Shown piece after piece: positions 6,409-12,705 of a stretch of 14,098 bases of DNA. The number at the start of each line of letters is the position of its first letter. Within the stretch, counting starts at the first letter, position 1. Below the pieces are notes generated by a model, which saw only the letters and a program-made list of their open reading frames with translations, was not told where the DNA came from and did no database searches. This DNA comes from Planctomycetaceae bacterium UBA2972 (GTDB lineage: Bacteria; Planctomycetota; Planctomycetia; Pirellulales; Pirellulaceae). The position numbers were made by a program, and so were the translations under genes. The DNA lies in contig DEAW01000248.1 of NCBI GenBank assembly GCA_002348315.1, positions 1 to 14,098 of the forward strand. Direction: 5' to 3'.

Positions 6409-7428
6409 ATGAGTCAAGCAAAGTTATCCGGAATCTACACCCCTAATATCGTCTGTTTGGACAGTCACGGAAACATAAATGAAGGGGAAACCCGCAGGTA
6501 TGTCGATTGGCTTATCGACAAAGGGGTGCATGGCCTGTATCCCAATGGTTCGACCGGCGAATTCACTCGATTTACCGCTGAAGAGCGAGTGCGGATTATT
6601 GAGATCATTGCAGACCAGGTGAATGGTCGAGTACCGATTTTGGCAGGAGCCGCTGAAGCAAATACAAGAGAGACGATCCGAGCATGTGAGAGATACTATG
6701 ATTTGGGCGCCAAGGCTGTGGCAATCGTTTCGCCCTTTTACTATCAAATCGGTCCTGAAGCCGTATATACCTACTTCAAGGAAATCGCGGATAACTCACC
6801 GATTGATGTAACACTCTACAATATCCCGTTGTTCGCTTCGCCGATTGACGTAGATACGGTAGCACGCTTAGCTGATGACTGTTCACGCATCATCGGCATC
6901 AAGGATTCTTCTGGTGACATTCCTCAAATGATGCGAATGATTGACCGAGTCCGACCAAATCGACCGGACTTTTCGTTCCTCACTGGTTGGGATCCTGTTC
7001 TCGTACCTATGATGTGGGTCGGAGCAGACGGTGGCACCAATGCTTCGAGTGGTGTCGTTCCGGAAATCACCGGGAAGATTTTCCAATTGGCTTCAACCGG
7101 ACAATGGGAATTGGCACGCGACCTACAGTACCGCTTGCTCAAACTCTTCGATGCCATGATCTTCCGTAGTGAATTCCCTGAAGGATTCCGGGAAGCGATT
7201 AAACTACGCGGCTTTAATACGGGCGTTGGCCGCCAACCTCAGGGGCCTGAATTGACTGCGAAGCTTCAGGTGTTAAGCAACGAACTTGAAAAAATGTTGC
7301 GAGATGAGGGTTTCATGCAGGAAGCTCAAACGAACTTCCAAAGTAATCCGACTGGCAACGGTATCGACATTGAAGCGATTGTTCGCGGAGTTATGGCAGA
7401 ACTGGCTCGACGAGGCCTGGCTCAATAA
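6409..7428 (+). CDS. Dihydrodipicolinate synthase / N-acetylneuraminate lyase superfamily protein with C-terminal tail
   Basis: This encodes a 339-residue class I (Schiff-base) aldolase-type TIM-barrel enzyme. It shows 'GVHGLYPNGSTGEF' (39-52) with the 'GSTGE' pyruvate-carboxylate-binding motif at 47-51, 'VPILAGAAEANTRETI' (75-90), the catalytic Tyr in 'TLYNIP' (Y137) and the Schiff-base Lys in 'IIGIKDSSGD' (K165). Members condense or cleave pyruvate or related keto acids. Whether this one is DapA proper, a sialic-acid lyase or a sugar-acid aldolase cannot be settled; the lack of lysine-pathway neighbours favours a catabolic or accessory role. The core ends near residue 300, close to the usual 290-300. 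After it come a Gln/Asn/Pro/Gly-rich linker (about 301-319) and an amphipathic helix (320-337), an unusual extension discussed in the findings. The ATG has a weak purine stretch (AAGAGCGGA) about 11 bases upstream. The gene stops 7 bases before the opposing kinase gene ends. Confidence 0.88.
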   Translation: MSQAKLSGIYTPNIVCLDSHGNINEGETRRYVDWLIDKGVHGLYPNGSTGEFTRFTAEERVRIIEIIADQVNGRVPILAGAAEANTRETIRACERYYDLGAKAVAIVSPFYYQIGPEAVYTYFKEIADNSPIDVTLYNIPLFASPIDVDTVARLADDCSRIIGIKDSSGDIPQMMRMIDRVRPNRPDFSFLTGWDPVLVPMMWVGADGGTNASSGVVPEITGKIFQLASTGQWELARDLQYRLLKLFDAMIFRSEFPEGFREAIKLRGFNTGVGRQPQGPELTAKLQVLSNELEKMLRDEGFMQEAQTNFQSNPTGNGIDIEAIVRGVMAELARRGLAQ

Positions 7429-7436
7429 GTTGAGCC
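7419..7436. repeat. Hairpin between convergent genes with the stop codon in its loop
   Basis: GGCTCAA, a TAAG loop, and TTGAGCC form a perfect 7-bp stem. The TAA stop of the DapA-like gene (7426-7428) lies in the loop, and the last stem base is the first of the kinase stop codon read on the plus strand (7436-7438). Both converging transcripts can form it. Neither strand has a T-run after the stem, so it may slow or protect transcript ends rather than act as a textbook terminator. Confidence 0.6.
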
Positions 7437-8644
7437 TACGTCATCGGTGAAATCACAAATTGGATGATGGTTGCTACACCATCGTCCCGATTTTCCACCT
7501 GAATTTCACCTTGATGCAATTGCATAATACGCCAGGCTTTGGTTAAACCAAAACCAATTCCTCGGCCAGCCTCGCGTCCGGAAAAGAACGGGTCAAAAAC
7601 CATATTAATTTGATCTTCGGGAATCCCTGGTCCGTTATCTACCATCGTGACTTTAAGAAAGCGATTTTCGACTTTCCACGAAATCAAAAGATCCCCTTGC
7701 TCCATGGCGTCGAGGCTGTTTTGGATGACTGCCTTAAACATCTCCATACAGGCATTAAAGTCCGCCTGTATCTGAACATCTTGAGAAGCTTCCACGGAGA
7801 TTTCAAATCCCAGAGGGTCTGTGAACTCTCTCATCTCCTTAGCGGCCTGCTTGATAACTTCGCGTATGCTCGTTGGTCGCAGCACGATATCAGGAGGAGC
7901 GGCGAACAACATTAGATCGGCGATCATCGAAGATGCGCGATGGGCCTGTGTCTCGATTGTCGCTATAAATCGACGACGTTCCTGATCAACTTCATCTTCC
8001 AATAGTTGCTGAGCACGACTCGAAATATTTGCCAGAGGATTATTAATCTCGTGCCCTGCTCCATAGGCAAAATTCTTCACTGCCAGCATTTTCTGGTGGT
8101 GCAGTTGCCGAGAAAATTGTTGTTCACGTTGTTCCCAGTTGAGAACTTTTTGCCAGTCAGAGAATGTCAGAGCAGGTCCGGAATGCCCCAATGGCGTATT
8201 CATTAACTTCATGAGGCGATTGGCCACCTCTTCATCGCCTGGAAGAATCTCTACTTCGGCTGAATTCACGAGCGTATTCAGGGACGATGCGGAAGTCGCA
8301 GCTGTACAAAGCAAACGGCAAACATAAGACGCTGACATTTCCGGGTCGGGTGGCAGGAGTTCATCGGTCGGGTCCGGGTCCAATTCAGCAATGACCTGCT
8401 CACCGTCTGTACTCATCCATTCAGCCAATTCGAGCGATGAATGGGTGTGCTGTCCATTCAAAGCAGCCTGTGCTGTTAACCAAACTGTGAAGAAAGGATC
8501 CTCATCTAACAGGCTGGTTAATTCCACAACGCGTTGTTGGCCTGACACTGCGATGGTCATACGTACCAACGAATCCAACGTTGCCGGTAACACTGGCAAG
8601 GCTAACGACTCTGAATGGACTTGGACAGTTGGCCAACTTGGCAT
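7436..8644 (-). CDS. Soluble sensor histidine kinase with HDOD-like N-terminal region
   Basis: This encodes a 402-residue histidine kinase with no signal peptide or membrane segment, so it should act in the cytoplasm. The dimerisation/phosphoacceptor region has the H-box 'GAGHEINNPLANI' with H198. The HATPase_c domain follows with the N-box 'QNSLDAM' (N309), G1 box 'VDNGPGIP' (D336), F-box 'FDPFF' (350-354) and G2 box 'GRGIGFGL' (360-367), so it looks catalytically complete. The first about 90 residues carry 'LPVLPATLDSL' and 'LLDEDPFFTVWLTAQA', which recall the start of HDOD domains; the rest up to residue 160 is not recognised. The ATG at 8644 is chosen because the longer frame would start at a GTG (8689) inside the terminator hairpin. 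No good ribosome binding site is seen. The response regulator gene lies upstream on the same strand and is its likely partner, though a terminator separates them. Confidence 0.87.
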   Translation of the reverse strand: MPSWPTVQVHSESLALPVLPATLDSLVRMTIAVSGQQRVVELTSLLDEDPFFTVWLTAQAALNGQHTHSSLELAEWMSTDGEQVIAELDPDPTDELLPPDPEMSASYVCRLLCTAATSASSLNTLVNSAEVEILPGDEEVANRLMKLMNTPLGHSGPALTFSDWQKVLNWEQREQQFSRQLHHQKMLAVKNFAYGAGHEINNPLANISSRAQQLLEDEVDQERRRFIATIETQAHRASSMIADLMLFAAPPDIVLRPTSIREVIKQAAKEMREFTDPLGFEISVEASQDVQIQADFNACMEMFKAVIQNSLDAMEQGDLLISWKVENRFLKVTMVDNGPGIPEDQINMVFDPFFSGREAGRGIGFGLTKAWRIMQLHQGEIQVENRDDGVATIIQFVISPMT

Positions 8645-8673
8645 GGAATAACCACGTCTAAAACAATGGGGAT

Positions 8674-8704
8674 AAAAAAAGACGCACACCGGATGATGCG
8701 CGTC
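8674..8704 (-). terminator. Intrinsic terminator after the response regulator gene
   Basis: On the minus strand GACGCGCA (8704-8697), an 8-base loop and TGTGCGTC (8688-8681) form an 8-bp GC-rich stem with one G-U pair, followed directly by seven T (8680-8674). It lies about 50 bases past the response regulator stop and 30 bases before the kinase ATG. A second imperfect hairpin (CTAGGTCC with GGAGCCTAG, 8725-8756, one bulged base) spans the regulator's stop codon just upstream of it. Confidence 0.85.
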
Positions 8705-8752
8705 TCATTTGTGCTTTTCGCTCACTAGGTCCGGAACATAGTGATCTGGAGC

Positions 8753-9346
8753 CTAGTTGGCAACAGCTCGTTCCATCTCCAGCAAATCGCAAGCCCGATC
8801 CAGCAAGCGATCTACGGTAAATGGCTTGTGCATGAAATCATCTGCACCGGCTGCCGTTAGTTCTGAAATCTTGTCCTGTTCGACCATACCTGAAATGCAG
8901 ATGATCTTCACTGCTTCCAAAGTATCGTCGTTGCGGACTCGAACACAAACTTCCTTACCGTTAATATCGGGAAGCATGACATCGAGAACAACCAGATCAG
9001 GGCGGAATTCACGCACCAACATTCCAGCATCAAATCCGTTATTGGCTGTTTTCACTTCGAAACGTCCATCACGTTCGAAAACGTCAACCAGTAGCTCTAC
9101 CAATTCGACATCGTCGTCCACAACCAGAACTTTACGATCGCCACTTTCCAAAGCATCTGTCGGAATGCCGTTTTCCTTCATGAATGCGAAGAGTTGCTCT
9201 CTGGGGATTCTTCGGAATCGACTTCCTGGTACGCGAAATCCTTTTAAGGATCCGTTATCAAAACATCGAATAATAGTTTGCTGACTGACCTTACAGATCT
9301 TGGCAGCTTCACCGGTCGTAAACACAGTTTTTGCTGAGAGTGACAT
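8753..9346 (-). CDS. Response regulator with N-terminal excisionase-type HTH and C-terminal receiver domain
   Basis: This encodes a 197-residue two-domain regulator. Residues 7-57 form a MerR/excisionase-like winged helix: 'FTTGEAAKICKVSQQTIIRCFDNGSLKGFRVPGSRFRRIPREQL' reads as the HTH_17 pattern with a basic wing. Residues 71-192 form a receiver: acidic pocket D77-D79 ('VVDDD'), phosphoacceptor D122 ('VVLDVMLPD'), S152 in 'CISGM' and K174 in 'MHKPF'. All key residues are present, so phosphorylation is expected. The domain order is the reverse of most DNA-binding response regulators. The start at 9346 is favoured by AGGAGA at a 9-base spacing; an in-frame ATG at 9418 would add 24 residues unlike the family. 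The histidine kinase gene downstream is the probable partner. A strong terminator follows this gene, so it is mainly transcribed alone. Targets are unknown; the divergent upstream region carries repeated TTCCAA boxes that it might bind. Confidence 0.88.
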   Translation of the reverse strand: MSLSAKTVFTTGEAAKICKVSQQTIIRCFDNGSLKGFRVPGSRFRRIPREQLFAFMKENGIPTDALESGDRKVLVVDDDVELVELLVDVFERDGRFEVKTANNGFDAGMLVREFRPDLVVLDVMLPDINGKEVCVRVRNDDTLEAVKIICISGMVEQDKISELTAAGADDFMHKPFTVDRLLDRACDLLEMERAVAN

Positions 9347-9354
9347 GGGAAGTC

Positions 9355-9360
9355 TCTCCT
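9355..9360 (-). promoter_or_regulatory. Ribosome binding site fixing the response regulator start
   Basis: AGGAGA on the minus strand (9360-9355) lies 8 bases upstream of the ATG at 9346, the clearest Shine-Dalgarno in the window. It argues against the longer start at 9418. Confidence 0.75.
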
Positions 9361-9412
9361 GAATTAATCGGTTAGTAAACACCTGGGGCCTTCTACTTAA
9401 ATCCCCTGCTGC

Positions 9413-9535
9413 TTCCAACTCCTGTCTATCACCTTAGTTACTCAGTTGTCCTATCCGATTCCAAATCACTTAGATTCCAAGAACAACGCATTTCGTTGGC
9501 TTCGCCAAGCTTTCCAATCTTGGCTATGTTTCCAA
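9413..9535. repeat. Five TTCCAA boxes in a divergent intergenic region
   Basis: The 327-bp gap 9347-9673 contains no gene. TTCCAA occurs at 9413-9418, 9459-9464, 9475-9480, 9512-9517 and 9530-9535, always in the same orientation; the second and third are inside an 8-base repeat GATTCCAA. Between the third and fourth, TTGGC-TTC-GCCAA (9496-9508) can form a small hairpin. Further right, TACAAT (9613-9618) is a possible -10 for the oxidoreductase gene, with no good -35. These may be operator sites for a regulator, but this is a pattern only. Confidence 0.4.
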
Positions 9536-9673
9536 CTCGGCGAATTGTGCCAAATATTCAGAAACTGCGTCAACACCAATAAAATGGGGAATTCGGAAAC
9601 CTTGGGATAAGCTACAATTGTCCGCAGCTAAATCTCAGTTTTCTGCAGTCCAAACGCATCAACGGCGAAGCAT

Positions 9674-10840
9674 ATGAATCCAGAAATCAATCGTAAACTT
9701 CGAATGGGACTTATCGGTGGTGGGGGAGCAGCTTTCATAGGCAGAGTGCATGCCGTCGCCGCCACGCTAGATAATCGAGCACGACTTTGTGCTGGTGCAC
9801 TGAGCTCGGATGCTCAACGAGCTATCGCAGCCGCACCCTCATTTGGAATTCGAGAAGATCGGGCCTACACCGGTTATCAGGCATTACTTGAAGGTGAGAC
9901 GCACTTAGACGAGCATGATCGAGTTGATTTCGTGAGTATTGCAACGCCGAATCACACGCATGCCGAAATTGCTGTCGCAGCCCTGAACGCAGGGTTTCAT
10001 ATAGTTTGTGATAAGCCGATGACCAATACGGTCGAGGAAGCCAAAGCCCTTGTTAAGACGGTCGAAGAAACCGGTCGCATCTTCGCGTTAACACATAACT
10101 ACACCGGATATCCTATGATCCGCCAAGCTCGTGAAATGATCGCAGGTGGTGAGATTGGAGATATCTTAGCCGTACGCAGTTCCTACTATCAGGGATGGCT
10201 GAATTCCTTCGATCAATCCGTGACTCCGGAACGGGGAGCATGGAAGTCTGATCCGACAAAGGCTGGCTCCGGATCTTTAGGGGACATCGGTACGCATGCT
10301 TATAATCTCCTACGCTTTGTGACCGGACTATCCGTCAATAAATTAGCTGCCACGTTAGAATCGCTCCATCCGACCAGAACGTTAGATGATTACGGATTTG
10401 TTCAACTGCGGTTAGAAAATGGAGCTCTGGGATTGATCACTTACAGTCAAATGAGTCACGGTCGCCTGAACGATTTCTCGCTCGAAATCGATGGAACTCA
10501 GGGTGCGCTGCAGTGGAATCAGGAAGATCCCAATCGATTGGTACTGCGACGACAGGGGAAATCGACTGAAATCATGGAACGCCACCCTGCTGCTGAGTAC
10601 ATGTACGAATTATCCCGGAACGCGACGCGTATTCCAGGTGGACATCCGGAAGGATTCTATGAAGCATTTGCCAATGTGTATCGGTCGGCATTTGACGACA
10701 TGGCGAAAAATATTGCCAATGGCTTTAACCCGGGGATCAACACGCTTTATCCCAATGTATACGACGGCTTAGAAGGTATTCGATTTATTGAACGAGTGCA
10801 GGCGAGTGATGCCGAAAACAACCAATGGCTTGATTTTTAG
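9674..10840 (+). CDS. Gfo/Idh/MocA family NAD(P)-dependent oxidoreductase
   Basis: This encodes a 388-residue cytoplasmic dehydrogenase of the glucose-fructose oxidoreductase / inositol dehydrogenase family. The Rossmann fold starts with 'MGLIGGGGAAFIGRVHA' (11-27). 'VDFVSIATPNHTHAEIA' (84-100) and 'VCDKPMTNT' (111-119) follow, with K114 the conserved Lys of the 'EKP' motif (here DKP). The C-terminal domain has 'GSLGDIGTHAYNL' (200-212), giving D204 and H208 as the catalytic pair. Members oxidise a sugar or polyol hydroxyl, or reduce the ketone, with bound NAD(P). The specific substrate cannot be read from the sequence. Some relatives make 3-keto sugars, the type of substrate DUF1080 proteins act on, but the DUF1080 gene here lies 7.5 kb away and is not linked by an operon. 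The gene has a weak GGCGAAG upstream of its ATG and ends overlapping mnmG by 4 bp, with opposing stop codons sharing TTAG. Confidence 0.9.
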   Translation: MNPEINRKLRMGLIGGGGAAFIGRVHAVAATLDNRARLCAGALSSDAQRAIAAAPSFGIREDRAYTGYQALLEGETHLDEHDRVDFVSIATPNHTHAEIAVAALNAGFHIVCDKPMTNTVEEAKALVKTVEETGRIFALTHNYTGYPMIRQAREMIAGGEIGDILAVRSSYYQGWLNSFDQSVTPERGAWKSDPTKAGSGSLGDIGTHAYNLLRFVTGLSVNKLAATLESLHPTRTLDDYGFVQLRLENGALGLITYSQMSHGRLNDFSLEIDGTQGALQWNQEDPNRLVLRRQGKSTEIMERHPAAEYMYELSRNATRIPGGHPEGFYEAFANVYRSAFDDMAKNIANGFNPGINTLYPNVYDGLEGIRFIERVQASDAENNQWLDF

Positions 10841-12669
10841 CTTCGGTTTTTCAAGTACGCCGTGACCAAAGCCATATCGGCTGGAGTAATACCACTGATT
10901 CTGGAGGCCTGAGCAATGGTTGTCGGGCGAATAGTGGTTAACTTTTGCATCGCTTCCGTGCGTAGATGACCGATCGCCTCATAATCAAAGTCGTCCGGAA
11001 TCTGCTTTTCTGCCAAACGATTCTGTCTATCGATTTCCATTTGCTGACGCGCGATATACCCTGAGTACTTTACGTCATAGGTTACCTGTTGCACGACGTC
11101 GTCAGGTAACTGCTTCAATTCCGGCAGATGTTCAGTTACCTCATCCCACGTAGTTTCAGGACGGCGGAGATATTTGGTAAGCGTTGCCTGGCCCACGTGT
11201 TTTGTTTCCAACAGTGCCAACGTCGATTCGATCTGCTGTTCTTTTTGATGCAGACGATCAAATCGTTCCTGAGACACCAGGCCATTTTCAAACCCTAGCC
11301 TTGTCAAACGGCGATCAGCATTGTCCTGACGTAGTAATAACCGATACTCCGCACGACTAGTGAACATTCTGTAAGGTTCATCGACTCCACATGTAACCAG
11401 ATCATCAATTAACACGCCGATATAGCCGGCGCTGCGGTCAATAATCAACGAGTCCTTTCCGGCTAGTTTCAGCGCTGCATTCGCTCCGGCCACGAGTCCC
11501 TGAGCTCCGGCTTCTTCATAGCCTGTCGTGCCGTTAATCTGTCCGGCAAAATATAACCCGTCAATAAATTTGGTTTCCAGTGTCGGACGCAACTGATCCG
11601 GAGGACTGTAATCGTATTCGACTGCGTAACCGTAACGCATAATTTGAGCGTTTTCCAGACCTGGAATCAGCTTAAACATAGCATCCTGCACATCGCGAGG
11701 CAGACTAGTGGAAATTCCGTTTACGTAGACTTCTTCTGTTTCATAGCCCTCAGGTTCGAGGAATAACTGATGGCGATCCTTATCAGCGAAGCGAATAATT
11801 TTGTCTTCGATCGACGGGCAGTAACGAGGGCCGGCTGAATTGATCTGTCCGCTGTACATCGGAGCGCGATCGAGATTATCTCGAATGAGTTGATGGACCT
11901 GGTCATTGGTGTATGTAATCCAGCAGGGAAGCTGCTGTTGAGTTAACTCGTCGGTCATATAGGAGAAGGGCTCGGGCTGATCATCACCCGGTTGTTCTTC
12001 AGCCTGACTGTAATCGAGCGTACGGGAATTGAGCCGCGGTGGCGTACCGGTTTTGAATCGATCTAACCTAAACCCTGCTTCTTTCAATGCATGACTGATT
12101 CCACTACTCGTCCCTTCCCCAGCCCGGCCCCCCGCTGTTTTGGCTTCACCGGTATGCATCAGAGCGGACAGGAAAGTTCCGGTGGTAAGAATGACAGACC
12201 GAGCACGATAAACAGCGTCTCCCTGAACACGGACTCCGGTCACTCTAACGATGTCGCCTTCTTTCTCGGTAAGCACATCCTCAACCAGTTCCTGACGCAG
12301 GACAATTCCGTTCTGCTGTTCGATGAGCTTTTTGATTTCCTGCTGATATAGTTTTTTATCAGCCTGAGCTCGCGGGCTATGCATTGCCGGACCTTTACGG
12401 CGGTTGAGCATGCGAAATTGAAGTGCTGTCTTGTCGATAGCGCAACCCATTAAGCCACCAAGCGCATCGATTTCGCGGACGATTTGTCCTTTGGCGACTC
12501 CACCAATAGCCGGATTACAGCTCATCTGTCCGACGGTATCGAGATTCGTTGTTAAGAGTGCAACTTGAGCGCCGGCGCGAGCGGCAGCAGAGGCAGCTTC
12601 GGTGCCTGCATGGCCTGCCCCAACAACTAATACGTCGTAATCATAAATTGAACCGCTCATCTGTGACAT
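10837..12669 (-). CDS. mnmG: tRNA uridine-5-carboxymethylaminomethyl modification enzyme, FAD subunit
   Basis: MnmG (GidA) works with the GTPase MnmE to install the cmnm5 group on wobble uridine 34 of certain tRNAs, using FAD, NADH, glycine and methylene-THF. The 610-residue length is normal. The FAD-binding motif is 'VVGAGHAGTEAA' (15-26). The signature 'GPAMHSPRAQADK' (93-105) and 'GTFLSALMHTGE' (164-175) follow. The conserved cysteines are C51 ('QMSCNPAIGG') and C284 ('GPRYCPSIEDK'), matching the C47 and C277 of the E. coli enzyme. The second family signature 'GVDEPYRMFTSRAEYRLLLR' and the C-terminal 'YSGYIARQ' segment, which contributes to the MnmE-binding helical domain, are present. The ATG at 12669 has no visible Shine-Dalgarno; an in-frame ATG lies at 12660. 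The TPR gene ends 36 bp upstream on the same strand, so cotranscription is likely. No mnmE is in the window. Identification is secure. Confidence 0.97.
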   Translation of the reverse strand: MSQMSGSIYDYDVLVVGAGHAGTEAASAAARAGAQVALLTTNLDTVGQMSCNPAIGGVAKGQIVREIDALGGLMGCAIDKTALQFRMLNRRKGPAMHSPRAQADKKLYQQEIKKLIEQQNGIVLRQELVEDVLTEKEGDIVRVTGVRVQGDAVYRARSVILTTGTFLSALMHTGEAKTAGGRAGEGTSSGISHALKEAGFRLDRFKTGTPPRLNSRTLDYSQAEEQPGDDQPEPFSYMTDELTQQQLPCWITYTNDQVHQLIRDNLDRAPMYSGQINSAGPRYCPSIEDKIIRFADKDRHQLFLEPEGYETEEVYVNGISTSLPRDVQDAMFKLIPGLENAQIMRYGYAVEYDYSPPDQLRPTLETKFIDGLYFAGQINGTTGYEEAGAQGLVAGANAALKLAGKDSLIIDRSAGYIGVLIDDLVTCGVDEPYRMFTSRAEYRLLLRQDNADRRLTRLGFENGLVSQERFDRLHQKEQQIESTLALLETKHVGQATLTKYLRRPETTWDEVTEHLPELKQLPDDVVQQVTYDVKYSGYIARQQMEIDRQNRLAEKQIPDDFDYEAIGHLRTEAMQKLTTIRPTTIAQASRISGITPADMALVTAYLKNRS

Positions 12670-12705
12670 TATGCTTGGAAGGGAGCGTTTTGGGTATCCC
12701 TAGGA

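Noticed and set aside
8645..8689. Longer kinase start at the GTG at 8689
   Set aside because: This start lies inside the terminator hairpin and its 15 extra residues look non-native; the ATG at 8644 precedes the 'LPVLPATL' conserved region.
8757..9284. 175-codon plus-strand open frame opposite the response regulator
   Set aside because: Its product is Ser/Arg/Thr-rich with no recognisable domain and it mirrors a well-supported gene, so it is an antisense shadow.
9347..9418. Longer response regulator start at the ATG at 9418
   Set aside because: The ATG at 9346 has a strong AGGAGA at good spacing and directly precedes the HTH; the 24 extra residues carry no family pattern.
10829..10854. Possible terminator hairpin at the oxidoreductase/mnmG junction (CTTGA with TCAAG)
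   Set aside because: The stem is only 5 bp with a 16-base T-rich loop; not distinguishable from chance.
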